Shown piece after piece: positions 11,766 to 23,301 of a stretch of 64,000 bases of DNA (the stretch's first letter is position 1; every line of letters begins with the position of its first letter). The notes under the pieces were generated by a model that made no database searches, was not told where the DNA came from, and worked only from the letters and a program-made list of their open reading frames with translations. The DNA comes from Saxidomus purpurata (Eukaryota > Mollusca > Bivalvia > Venerida > Veneridae). The position numbers and the translations under genes are program-made. The DNA is taken from positions 2,386,085 through 2,450,084 of the forward strand of contig JAFMSR010000019.1 in assembly GCA_022818135.1 (NCBI GenBank). Direction: 5' to 3'.

Positions 11766-12654
11766 ATAACCCATTCGGTTTGTATGTTAAATTGTCTTTT
11801 GTAAATCAACTATTTTTTTCTGAATAACGCATACAACTGAATTCGAATTTTGCAAACAATTATAACTGGTGTGTACAGACAACATTAAAGCAGATATTAG
11901 ATTCTTGAACGGTTAAAATGATGTGATATGAACTTATAAATATTGGTCGATACATGTTTCGCTTTCCTGTTACATATGACACAATGGACGCTTACTAAAA
12001 ATACAACATCTGTTTAAAACGCATAGAAGTCGACTACCTAGAGACAATCATAGAATCAATATGAACATACTGTTCTTCAGGCAGCTGTTCACTTATGAAA
12101 TGCCAGCACAGTAAAGGGGAGACAGATGGTGTTTTCAAAAGGGTAATGGATGTTTTAATGATTTCCCAGCACTATTTTGCAGGGAATATACAAATTAACT
12201 TTCTAGTCAAAACGACTATGGCAATTTAAAGAAAACGATTATTACTGGTTTTACTTTCCATTCCACAAGAAAAGAAAAGAACCAAAGTAACAACAAAAAC
12301 GATATCTGTTAAATACTTATTTTTCAATTGAATTTTGTATAAAACCATGAAAGTATTTGGAGACTGTCCTTGCGGAACGTTTGCAGAAAAGATACATGTT
12401 TCCTTTATATTGGCAAGCCAATAAGACTCGTTACTATATACAACTTTATTATTTAGGGTAAGCAAAACATTCCTCTTGTTAGAGCATCGTTTGAGAAAAT
12501 GTTCAACATCATATACCTGTCAGCATAAACTGCTCACTTTGAACATGATACTTGTAAAATACCTTTACAATTTACCTTTTCAAACAAAAGTGCTCGCCTT
12601 GAGCATGTGACCGTCAATTCAAAATGAAAAGGTTTTGAAATAAGAAGTTAATTT
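11766..12654. other. No recognised feature
   Basis: AT-rich sequence. The short open frames here have no recognisable motif. Confidence 0.35.
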
Positions 12655-12892
12655 TTGATATTAGTATTTATACTTATTCATTTATTCTCGATTGAAAAAA
12701 AAAGAAAAAGTTTTAACAACTCAGATAAATCGCTCTCGAGACTCATTCGTGGTGGAATCATTTCGAAAAGAGGGAGGCAATGTGGAATTATTTGTCTCTT
12801 GCCTACGGAAACTACCAACATTGGCTATGGTAGGGATCGAATCCGGGGCCCTTTGATCATGAGGCGAAAGCGGTACCACTGCGCTACGGCGG
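12655..12892 (-). mobile_element. tRNA-derived SINE, minus orientation
   Basis: Read on the minus strand, 12892-12823 is a tRNA-like head: A-box 'tagcgcagtggtaccgc', a CAT anticodon-like loop, and B-box 'ggattcgatcc'. The body then contains 'taggcaagagacaaataatt', 'gaatgagtctcgagagcg' and a tail 'gagaataaatgaataagtat'. The acceptor-stem ends do not pair, so it is not a working tRNA. The same body and tail occur at 16375-16580 on +, defining one SINE family. Confidence 0.8.
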
Positions 12893-13319
12893 ATTCACAG
12901 TTAAAAATAGATCCTCAAGCAAAGCGTTACACGACTAACAGTACATGTAAGTCTATATGTTCGTTAGAAAATACCAAAGGTTTCTTTTAATTTGGCTAGC
13001 TTGCCATTGATTATAATAATTTACCTGATTGCGAATGGCAATTAAATAACTTTTAATTTAGTTCGATAGAATAACGATTTTTTATGAAAATGATGATAAA
13101 ATATAGAATTAGTTTACATTGCCTCTAAAAAACGTAGCGTTTGTTTCTTTCGTATTAATAATGAACCAGTGTTGATTGTCCTTATCGGTGCAAGGATACG
13201 GTCAAACCCGTAGGTTCATTGATTATGTCTATGTTTATTCTACATATCAAGGCGTATCGACAGTTTAATACCTTTAAAGTGAAACGTGGTACGCAGATAT
13301 TCCTAATGCCACAGTCACA
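12893..13319. other. No recognised feature
   Basis: Non-coding sequence between the SINE and the CG-rich repeat. Nothing is recognised. Confidence 0.35.
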
Positions 13320-14500
13320 TCTTGTCGGATGGCATTACGGACGTCCGACGGAGAGCAAAATTTTCAATCCGTTCGTCTCCGTTCGCGTGCATTCATTGTC
13401 CTGGTTTTTGTTCGGTGAATGCGTTCATTGTCGGGCGAGGTCCGTTCATTTCGGTGGAAAGTTTTGTGCATGTACAAAACTCGGAACGGACACAACCGGA
13501 CAAAGGCGTCCGTTAATTTTACAGTTGGTGTGCGTTAGGCATGCGTTTTGTTCGGAATCCGTGCGTTCCTTGTCCTGTACTTGTTAGTTCGTCTCCGTTG
13601 ATGTCCGGTGGACCTTGACTCTTTCACGGGCTACTACCTGATATGCAACGGGTGAACCAGACGTGTGCCAGACATAGCTCGCATGTTCAGCGGGCGGCAA
13701 CCTGACAAGGACTTCTTATGATTTGTTGAATAACCGAGTTGTATCATCCCTGTACAGGACAAAACTGACGTCTTCAGGATAAGTACCGTATAACTACCGT
13801 ACATGTAACGGGCCTTCAATGGGTCCGATACAAACAGTGACATGCATCTTTGGCATATATAAAACATTGCTTTCCTATCCCACGATTCATTAAAATATCC
13901 CTCTTGCATGCCTTGGGTGGTGACGCAAGTGGCCCTGATCCAGGAACACATTGACCTGCAAGATGCTTATCTGTACAATCTAAAACTGCCTTTTCTCTAA
14001 GGCGGCGGCATGTTCTCCTCTACTGTTTCTTTTGGCAGAGAGAGTTGGGGGGGGGGGGGGAAGCGGGATCTGACAGCCTTCCTTCATGCCTTTGTATGGC
14101 ATTTGGGCATCTTTGAGAATTTGCAGTTATGTGAATAATATAGAAGTTCGTGTTTACCAAACTGCAGCCTGGAGATCTCTATGCGTCTCGTTGTATGTCT
14201 CGTTTGAATACACAGGTTCTGTTCGTCATGTGACCAGCACAAATACGTTTGAAGAAAGTTTTTCAGTTTCTCATGTGTTCCACTTTCGATTTGTCCTGTT
14301 CTTGTCCGTTTCTCGTACGTTGTTGTACGCTACGGTGACCGGTAATTGTCAAGTATTTGTCCGGTAATTGTGCGTTTTATCCGCTCTATATTCAGTGCTA
14401 TTCCGTTCAGGAGAGTCTCGAGCAGCAACGGAGAAAATTTTCACCATCGGATAGTTTTATTTCGCAAAGTTTCTATCCGTCAGATATCCGTTGATGCTAT
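13320..14500. repeat. CpG-rich island of 'tccgttc' repeats, probably a non-autonomous DNA element
   Basis: This stretch is markedly richer in CpG than its surroundings. It is full of short variants of 'gtccgttcgtctccgttcg' near 13370-13610 and again at 14290-14420, with 'ggagagcaaaattttcaatc' at the left and 'ggagaaaattttcaccatcg' at the right. A run of G (about 14047-14060) lies between. I could not define termini or a target duplication, and open frames across it have no recognisable domain. Confidence 0.45.
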
Positions 14501-15424
14501 ACGGCAAGTTGTTATTGTACAATTACGTAGTGATTTAAATACTACTTTTGAATTTTGATCATTTAATGTTACAGAAAACGTGCTAATCATCGTAATATAT
14601 TCACACAGGTAACAATCAACGTAATTGTTTCATACTCATGTCAAATAATGTAATTTATTCATACACTTTTTGAAAGAAAGACAATTCTCATATGCCTATT
14701 GCATAATTATATTTTTGCAAAACGTTTTCTTGACTATTCAGAAAATAAACACCATTTAAGGTCGTAAACAAAAGTATCAAGGTATAATCAAAATAAAATT
14801 CCAAACTACAAAAATGTACAATCAATATTGCTTTTGCATTTTGATTCGACACACGAAGAAAACTAAATAAATATCATAATTTAAGTGACAAAGCAATGTA
14901 ACAATTTTTCTCATTTTATTCTATCCTATTCTTTGTTTACCCAATATTTTGCACATATAATAGTAAAATGAAACAAAAAACGTAACTAAAAATGTTATAC
15001 GTTTAGCAGTAAATCTAAAAGCAAGATTATGTCTATATACAGAAGATGTTAATACATAAGATGGATAGACCAACTAATACCATACCTTGCTACATGTATA
15101 ATCAATCAACGAAAGCTTGACTTGTTTTCGAACAGAAAACAACAAATTAAAAAAAATCATTTTTGATCATACAATTCAAATCACATGTAACTTTCAGTTT
15201 TTCTAACTAATTTGTAGAAATAAAGTAAGCGTACCATTAAATTTAAGAATTGGTTACAGTAAGCGGGAAACACCTTCACACCATACAGTTAGTTCTACGG
15301 AATTCTGCTCGTGGCGATTAAAATGGTGAATGTCGTCATCGGAGACGGCGCACGGAAATGCGTTACGTTATGGTGACATTTTAATGACTTTTGTCATAAA
15401 GAGCGGAGCGACTTGGCGGGCATC
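14501..15424. other. No recognised feature
   Basis: AT-rich non-coding sequence. No repeat or gene is recognised. Confidence 0.35.
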
Positions 15425-15840
15425 ACCTTGGATTGTCGTGTGTGACCAGGGATTGTCGTGTAAATCTTCAATGTGTTGAACAACACTTTTCATTGGCCTC
15501 AAATTGTCGTGTATGACTTCAACATGTTGAGCAACACTTTTAATTGGCCTCAACTTGTCGTGTTTGACTTCAATGTGTTGCACAACCTTTTTCTTTGGCC
15601 TCAGATGGTCGTGTATGACTTAATTGTGTTGAACAACCATTTTCTCAAGCAACACTTGCATTGGCTTCAAATTGTCGGGTTTGACTTCAAGCTGCCCATG
15701 CATCATTTTGCATCGTCGTGTAAGACATCACAATGTTGTGTGTGACCCCCTATTTCTCGTGTTTGACATCATTTAGTCGTGTTGACTTCAAATTGTCGCG
15801 CATCATCTAGTATTGTCGTGTGTGACTTCGTGCAAATTTG
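15425..15840. repeat. 51-bp minisatellite
   Basis: Units follow 'ttgtcgtgtatgacttcaat' + 'gtgttgaacaacactttt' + 'cattggcctcaaa'. The first three are 51 bp and the later ones are irregular. The length is a multiple of 3, so both strands look open without coding. The 'tgtcgtgt' motif persists to ~15820. Confidence 0.85.
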
Positions 15841-16374
15841 GTGCCAAGCTGAAGAGCACGGATGACATTACATTTTTGGTCTTAAAAATATCTAGTTATC
15901 TAATAGACACTTCAACACATTTATGTTTTGAAACTACCATGAAAATGCAAATTTAAATGTATTTTTTAACGCTTTGTTTTGTGAGACCAAATTTTATTTC
16001 ATAGTTGTAGATCAACACAGGTTGGAGTTTATCGTTGAATAAACGACGGTATATAAGGCTATTAAGGTATATACGATATTTCTCTATATTCATTAACGAC
16101 GTTTAAGTTATATGTGAATGTAGTCGTCCCGATTATGAAAGGTATAAATTGTTTAAATTGTCTGGAATGTTTAATAGGTGAAAAGGGTGAACATGAATCG
16201 GTTATATTTCGCCAGGTTATATGCAAGTCAAATGACATGCATATGTAGCACAGCAGTGTGTCCTCATTAAAAATGATCCTTCATGTGTTCAAAGACAAAA
16301 CAGAAATTTCAAATGAATGGCATTCTACGTCATCTATGATGTATTTGTGCATTAAACGAAGTGATATTTGATAT
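15841..16374. other. No recognised feature
   Basis: AT-rich non-coding sequence between the minisatellite and the + strand SINE. Confidence 0.35.
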
Positions 16375-16580
16375 GTAAACGATGTTTTATCAGTCTAGTA
16401 GCGCTTTCCTCTCAGGATCGGAGTGTCCCCGGCTCGAACCCCACCAGTGTCATGGCGGTTGTATCCTTAAGCAAGACACATATATTTCCACAATGCCTCT
16501 TTCTCTTCAAAATTGACTTCATCTGGAATGAGTCTCGAGAGCGAATTTGTTTTGCAATTGAGAATAAGTAAATGAGTATA
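16375..16580 (+). mobile_element. tRNA-derived SINE, plus orientation
   Basis: The head has A-box-like 'tcagtctagtagcgc' and B-box 'ggctcgaaccc'. The body has 'atccttaagcaagacacata', 'ttccacaatgcctc' and 'gaatgagtctcgagagcg', with tail 'gagaataagtaaatgagtat'. Body and tail match the minus-strand SINE at 12655-12892. It ends ~90 bp from the stop codon of gene B and could lie within its 3' UTR. Confidence 0.8.
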
Positions 16581-16672
16581 GAATTGTCCTATTTTCTATA
16601 TTGAAAAATGTTAAAAGTGTTTTATAACTCTGGTAACGGAGGTTAAGATGTCGTCTTCTTACGATGCAATTG

Positions 16673-19194
16673 TTACTTGACAGAGGCTTCAGGCACATTG
16701 CTCAAAACCTCTTGAACTTTTGTTTGAGCTTTGTTTACAAGTTTCGATGGCAACACGTTATCAATATTCGAACCTAAAATTTGATGCTTTCCCCCGCCTG
16801 GATATCGATGCATTAGCATCTTGTCATGTGGAATTGTAATGGTCTTCAAACCAGGTGCGTGGTTCACTGAAGTGAAGTCAACTTCTGAAGTAGAAATGAT
16901 TAGTTTTGAAAGCGGCATATAATTTTCATAATTAATTAGCACTTGGTTTCTATCTATTGGTGGTCTTGTTTCATGCGGACGTTCTTTATGCGGAGGTATT
17001 ACATGCGGACGTGTTTCATGCGGACTCGTTACATGCGGACTTTTCATTTTATTATGCGACGATCTTGATTTATTCTTTTTCAAAAAGGCCATACCTACAT
17101 GATACGCTGGTGCTTTTTTTTCAAGCGATTTAAGCATATCAGTTAAATAAGTTTCGTCTTCAGTATGTGGTATGATAAATTCATTTATGCCAATATTGGA
17201 AATATATTCTGAAAACTTCTTGTTCCTGAAAAGACAATCATTAAGAGCTGCTGTTTCTCCGTATTTCTCGATTTCAACTTGATGTTTTTCCTGTGGAAGA
17301 CCTTCAGTGACCATTGGTGGTCGCCACTGCACAACTTCCGTCAGCTCTCTCTCCGAGTAGTGATCAAGCACTCGGGCTATATTGGGCCCTGAAGAGTAAT
17401 TAAACACAACAAACTTGTCTACGCCAAATAATTTGTTGATCTCTATCCATTTAACAAACTCTTTAGTTTTATCATAGTTCATCCTAAGAGGTGGGACGCA
17501 AACTGTTAAACGTCGCTGGTACGGTGAATCATCCTTTGTAGCACTATGCACTTGTAAAGCATTCAATGGAGTGTCACATTTTCTTGTCACAAGAGAAACG
17601 TAGGTTTGAGTTGACACCACTGAATCGGCAAAACATTCAAATATTGTTGTCGCATACCTGGAAATAAGTTGAAGGTATTCGAGCAATTCACATACGAAGT
17701 TATAACGAAAATGGGACGAAATAGCGTACATTATTTTGTAATTCTAATATTTTCGTCAGTAACTGTATACACGATGTGTAATAGTCGCAAACATTTAAAC
17801 GGCGTAATTTAAGAGACGTTACCAATCAGAATCTAGTTTCCATCGGTAGTGTGTTAGACTTTAAGTTAAACTCTGTGAAAACAATGTCATAATTAGACGC
17901 ACTAACTGACAATACATAAGAACACATTGCTATTTATCATTTTTAGAAAGTGCGACTGACTCAGAATAATCTAGTAGTTCAATTTACATGTACAACAAAT
18001 TAGATATTTAGTTTTTACAACCCAATTGAGACGATGCCTTGAATTTATAGATTGATTTTGCATCACTGAAAACAATATTTCCAATGATTACCATAACGCT
18101 TTAAATACCTAAGGAAGGCATCATTGGACATGATAGCCATCAGATGCGCTTGGTGTTTGTGATTTGATATACAATGTGTTTTGTTAATGCGGCCGTACTT
18201 TGAATGGACCTTATTGTTTGTTTTGTTTTTCTTACCCATTGAAACGTAAACATTGATTATATGTTTGCGGATTCACTTGTATGTCTGCAACATGTAACCC
18301 CAGTTGCTTATCTAATTCTTTACGTAAATGGCACCCACGACGCTATGCAGAACTCGCATGAAAAATGTCCTAGTCATTCACTGTAATTATGTGCTTCCTC
18401 AACTTTACTTTTAGAAAATTTACTAATGACGATGCGAATAGTCTCTTGCTTACTTCGATACAATGTAACGACAGTTGCAATAAACAATTTGAGCATTCAA
18501 GTTAATTTTTAGAATGTTGAACGAAACAAAATAAATGTAGTTGATTAGATTATGACCTGAATATTTGAGGTTTCGGAGAACCTTTATTACATGTACTTGC
18601 GATGCAATTTTAGTGTAACCTGTAAAAACATCCAAGGAATTTACAATATTACCTATGCCCTCTGTCGTCCAACAACGCCCGTACATCGGCTTTTGTTTCG
18701 TCCATAAGTTCGGGCATTTCCGTCTTTTTTCGTCGCCATAGCTGACAATATACGGAAACTTCGCTTCGTGGCCTTACGCCAATTATGAACACCATTCGAC
18801 TGTCTTTTACATAGTAAGCGGAAAATGTGTACATACTCCTTGAACTATCAACTGGCTGCCAGCCTTCTGTTACGGCTAGATGAGATGGAAAAACTAGTTT
18901 AGGACAAAGCTTTGTTAACGGCATATCAGGTTTGTTGTCGACTATCTTCGCTGATTGGAGTTCGGCTGCATGTTCCTGGGACAGTTGTTCCCCTTTGCCC
19001 TTCTGCGAATGTGGTTTGTCTGTGTGAACGTTCTTAGGTGGTGGTATCCCATTCATTGAGCTATTAGATTGTTCCTGACTAAATTCCTTTGACGAATTTA
19101 CAGTGATGAAAATAATAAACCCATATACCAAAGTAATCCAAAATATACATTTTATCACATTATGCGCCAATTTTGTGTAAATACGTTTTGCCAT
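16673..19194 (-). CDS. Glycosyltransferase family 92 (DUF23) protein, gene B
   Basis: Exons are 19194-18653 and 17657-16673 on the minus strand (phase-2 intron, same position as gene A), giving 508 residues. The N-terminal ATG at 19194 precedes a basic patch and a membrane span at about residues 14-33, so it is a type II Golgi protein. The paralogy with gene A is clear: LCPKLVFP, EGWQPVDSSRSMYT, IFECF, LTVCVPPL, WIEINKLFGV, YGETAALNDCLF and NEFIIP recur in order. The metal-site position is G337-I338-N339-E340 (17191-17180), again without the usual Asp residues. Residues ~383-412 carry a PH-rich pentapeptide repeat that gene A lacks, which probably expands a surface loop. It converges on gene A, consistent with an inverted gene duplication. 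Donor and acceptor substrates are unknown. Confidence 0.88.
16974..17045 (-). repeat. In-frame 15-bp coding repeat in gene B
   Basis: On + the unit is close to 'catgcggacgtgttt', repeated about five times. It encodes minus-strand pentapeptides of the type SPHVT, SPHET, RPHVI. It falls between the NEFIIP strand and the C-terminal part of the GT92 domain, where gene A instead has a short lysine-rich linker. Confidence 0.85.
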
Positions 19195-19642
19195 TGCGAT
19201 AAAAGAAGTGTTTATGCAGCAAACATTGATTGCGGGAATAAAACTTCGTTGCTAAGTCAACTAACCAAGCTGATACGTACCATAAAGTGTTAAATTGACT
19301 TCTTTTGTCTAAAATCACGTGTCATTTATAGCATGTGTCACTTTCATTGACATGTCCGATAATCAACGCATTTATGATGGCATTTCCGTTGAGCTCTTTT
19401 GTTTGTCATGTTTTTACTTCGAAAACGCGTTTTCGAGGTTCGTCTGAGATTTATAGACCTCCGTTAGTAATTTCTTAGTGAAACGGTGTGAAATACCATT
19501 ATCATAATACTAAGGTGGAAACGCAAATGACATCATAACCTTGCAGCCTGCATCTCACTTTGTGGCGGAGAGATCACTGCTGTTTCAAAATATCTGATAA
19601 TTATCATGTCATATTAAATGATTTTACCATTAAATGCAAATA
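19195..19642. other. Region upstream of GT92 gene B
   Basis: This must hold the promoter and 5' UTR of gene B on the minus strand. I recognise no clear core-promoter motif or repeat. Confidence 0.35.
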
Positions 19643-20779
19643 CAGTAAACTCCGTCCATGACGTAACTCCGGATATAACTTGAGTCCGGATAAAACGAAA
19701 ATAAATTCTGGCCCGATTTTTTCCCTTCTTTCTTTAATGTAAAAATATACGGTTATAACGTCCTCCGGTTATAAGGAAACTTGGATATAAGGAACACTAT
19801 TTTCTGGCCCAACAATGAAAAATGTACAGTAACGTTATCGTATATATCGAACTATAAATATGTTTCGATGATATAAAAGAATCCGTTGATTTTGCATTTT
19901 TCTGTTGCCGTCTGCATTGTATTTTTCATACATGTATCACACTTGTTGATATTATTTATAAAGGTAAAATATTACACATGTGTAACCTTTTGGTAAATTA
20001 TTTAAATGAGAGTACATACATATATTCAAGTGATCATTTTTCACGTAAATAATTGTCAGTGTGAACATTTAAATTTGTACATTCACGAGCCATATCTCGC
20101 ATTTTGATTCTGGGAGCATACTTTGAATAAGCAACGGGTACTGTTGAGTCAGTTTTCAGAAACCTACTAGATTTATAGAAAAAAGTACTGCTGTCAAATC
20201 AGACGCAACTTTCAATTCTGAATTTCTTTAAACCAGTTGCAAAAGGGTTGTATGTATGTACTGTACATGTACTGTACATGTAATGTACATGTACATGTAT
20301 TATTCACTGTTTCAGATTAATTACAAACTTGTCAATTTGCTGGATCTGTAATTTACGTATATACATTGTACGTACATGTATATAACGTATATAATTAATG
20401 CAAAATGTTAACTTAGTATACACATGTAACTGTGACTCAGAATATGTGTTTAAGTATTGCCAATTAAAACATTAATCGTCTTTTTAATTCTATTAATTCT
20501 TGTAATTATTTACTATTATCGATCGCTTTCATAGTGAACGAAGAGTAACAGTTACAGATCTTCTTCAAAAGGAGGTAGAAAAATCAAAAGCAACATAGTT
20601 GATGGTTCAGATTTTATTACATTTGACTTCAAAATGCATGTACTTGTTCGTTATATATTTTGTTCGATATATAAACATCGTATATAGGGAACTTGTTCGA
20701 TATACGGATATAGGGAACTCAGGATATAAAGACAAAATTTGATAGGTCCCGATTAGTTCGTTATAAGCGGAGTATACTG
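19643..20779. mobile_element. Non-autonomous pogo/Tigger-like element with TA target duplication
   Basis: The left end reads TA|cagtaaactccg, and the right end (reverse complement) reads TA|cagtatactccgc, so inverted termini are bounded by TA on both sides. Subterminal 'ggatataac'/'gttcgttataag' blocks are mirrored (19670-19800 against 20630-20770). No transposase ORF lies between. Assignment to the pogo/Tigger group rests only on the CAGTA-type ends and TA duplication. Confidence 0.65.
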
Positions 20780-21249
20780 TAATATGTTTGCTGCATTCAT
20801 TTGTCCGCAGTTTGACCATAAAAAACACAGATCAAATTATGTCTGACATGAGATGACTTTGATATAACCATTATATTACAATTAAGACATTGTCAAGTGA
20901 AAGCCACTTTACAAGCACGATTAAACCATGATATGGAAGCAACAGTTTTCAATTGATTATAACTTAATTTGATCATAGCCAAAAACAGGTCTACAGTCAT
21001 GACTATGATAATATTTGATGTGGACATGGTCAACACATTGTTTCAACATGGAAATTTCACTGACAAAACATTAACGTTACATTGTCGTCCATGGTCTAAA
21101 CATGGTCATCGTTGATATGGCAGTGATCATAAACACAGGGGTGCATTACAAAGGAAATTATTCATTCATTTCTTAGATGTTTTGGCTTATGTGATTATCA
21201 AGAATAACTGTAGTTTGTATTGTGATTATTTATTTTAATGCATTATTTT
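20780..21249. other. No recognised feature
   Basis: Non-coding sequence with several 'catggtc' and 'catgat' words, but no ordered repeat that I can support. Confidence 0.35.
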
Positions 21250-21875
21250 CAGAAGAAGAAACACACGTCCAAGAAGTGCAGCAAGTACAAGAAGTGCAGC
21301 AAGTCGAAGAATCGCAGCAAGTCAAAGGGATGCAGCAAGTCCAGGAAGCGCAGCAAGTCACAGTAGTGCAGCATGTCTAAGAAGCGCAGCAAGTCACAGG
21401 AGCGCAGCAAGTCAAAGAAGCGTAGCAAGTCAAAGGGATGCAGCAAGTCCATAACGCGCAGCAAGTCACAGAAGTGCAGCAAATCAAAGAAGCGCAGTAA
21501 GTCAAAAGGATGCAGCACGTCAAGAAAGCGTAGCGTAGGTCAAAGAAGCGAAGCAAGTCACAGTAGTGCAGTAAGTCAAAGAAGCGCAGCAAGTCACAAC
21601 AGTGAGTAAGTCCAAGAAGCGCAGCAAGTCACAGTAGTGCAGTAAGTCAAAGAAGCGCAGCAAGTCACAGTAGTGCAGTAAGTCCAAGAAGCGCAGCAAG
21701 TCACAGTAGTGCAGCAAGTCAAAGAAGCGCAGCAAGTCACAGCAGTGCAGCAAGTCAAAGGAGATTAGCATGTCACAGTAGTGCAGCAAGTCAACAAAGC
21801 GCAGCAAGTGGAAGAACGCAGCAAGCTAAATGGATGCAGAAAGTTCAAGAATGGCAGCAAGTAAAAGAAGAGCAG
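21250..21875. repeat. 18-bp satellite with 36-bp higher-order period
   Basis: Units alternate between 'aagtcaaagaagcgcagc' and 'aagtcacagtagtgcagc', about 33 in a row. The 18-bp period keeps several frames open and gives K/R/S-rich conceptual peptides on + and leucine/cysteine-rich ones on -. There is no start context, splice structure or conservation to support a protein. Confidence 0.9.
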
Positions 21876-22779
21876 CAAGTGGGAGAAGCACATTATGTTA
21901 ACAGTGATATAGTGGTTGCGATTTTTGCTTTGCAATCCAGGGAATTAGGTTCGAGCTCGGTCGGGTGGTGTAAAATGTGTTATTTTTGCTTAAGGAATCA
22001 AACGTCACATGTGCTTTAGTTCACCGAGCTAAGAATTAGCAAATAAAATGTTGCCAATTTGTTCGATCATAAGTGGTCAATATATCGTTTGTGTACTAGG
22101 TGTATTAAATGTAATTAATACAACCAAGTCTCCGGACGGAAATGATTAAAACAACTGATTTTTCAACTTTATCCTTGTGTCTATCAACTAACATGAATAA
22201 GGTACGCTAGAGGAAGTGCAAACGAAATATAAATCGTGCCCGTACACAAATGTAACTATTTTTAGAAGTGTTATTTTAGATTTTAATAAACAAGAGGCAA
22301 TCTTTTTAAAATAATTTACAAGTACTTAATACAAGATTTTAAAAATTATGAGTTAAAAAAGACATTTGTATCTAAAGATACAAACTCTATATATAAAATC
22401 ACATAAGTCAAGAGCAAAAAATAACGTAGCAATATTTGAACATAAACAATTACATGTACATGCGGCTTTACATATCATTTAAAGGCTGACCTTGAATTTG
22501 CTTCGTTTTAAACCGCGTGCGTTTACAAAGTTTTCGTTTTTACATCTAGATAAAGCGGGTCGATAATATTAACAAGTGCATCCTATATCACAAACAGTTT
22601 AATATTTTAAAGTTTAAAAAGAGGAAGTATTTTAAACAAACTTTGATTTAAGCATACTTTGAAAGCTGAATTGTGTTTGATATGGAAGTACATGTACCTG
22701 CTAAACTGATGCATTTGGAAGGAGTGGTTAAGGTAGAAAGAATGTTATGTGAACCGTGTCAAGGTGACAATATTACCAC
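21876..22779. other. Unassigned sequence left of the assembly gap
   Basis: I see no match to the introns or exons of the Y and Z genes, although the sequence right of the gap is a late intron of that family. The gap therefore joins non-homologous flanks, and its true size is not given by the N count. Confidence 0.5.
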
Positions 22780-23279
22780 NNNNNNNNNNNNNNNNNNNNN
22801 NNNNNNNNNNNNNNNNNNNNNNNNNNNNNNNNNNNNNNNNNNNNNNNNNNNNNNNNNNNNNNNNNNNNNNNNNNNNNNNNNNNNNNNNNNNNNNNNNNNN
22901 NNNNNNNNNNNNNNNNNNNNNNNNNNNNNNNNNNNNNNNNNNNNNNNNNNNNNNNNNNNNNNNNNNNNNNNNNNNNNNNNNNNNNNNNNNNNNNNNNNNN
23001 NNNNNNNNNNNNNNNNNNNNNNNNNNNNNNNNNNNNNNNNNNNNNNNNNNNNNNNNNNNNNNNNNNNNNNNNNNNNNNNNNNNNNNNNNNNNNNNNNNNN
23101 NNNNNNNNNNNNNNNNNNNNNNNNNNNNNNNNNNNNNNNNNNNNNNNNNNNNNNNNNNNNNNNNNNNNNNNNNNNNNNNNNNNNNNNNNNNNNNNNNNNN
23201 NNNNNNNNNNNNNNNNNNNNNNNNNNNNNNNNNNNNNNNNNNNNNNNNNNNNNNNNNNNNNNNNNNNNNNNNNNNNNNN
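22780..23279. other. Assembly gap, 500 N
   Basis: Exactly 500 N, a conventional placeholder size. It probably hides exons 1-4 of gene X. Open frames running through it are meaningless. Confidence 0.98.
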
Positions 23280-23301
23280 TTTATGTTCTGTTTAAATTTA
23301 G

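Noticed and set aside
12823..12892. Functional tRNA gene on the minus strand
   Set aside because: The promoter boxes are present, but the acceptor-stem halves do not pair and the sequence runs into a SINE body shared with 16375-16580.
15368..15745. Repetitive ORFs on both strands
   Set aside because: 51-bp minisatellite, a multiple of three. No start context or homology signal.
21373..21807. KS/RS-rich or leucine-rich ORFs
   Set aside because: Products of an 18-bp satellite, open in several frames at once and on both strands.
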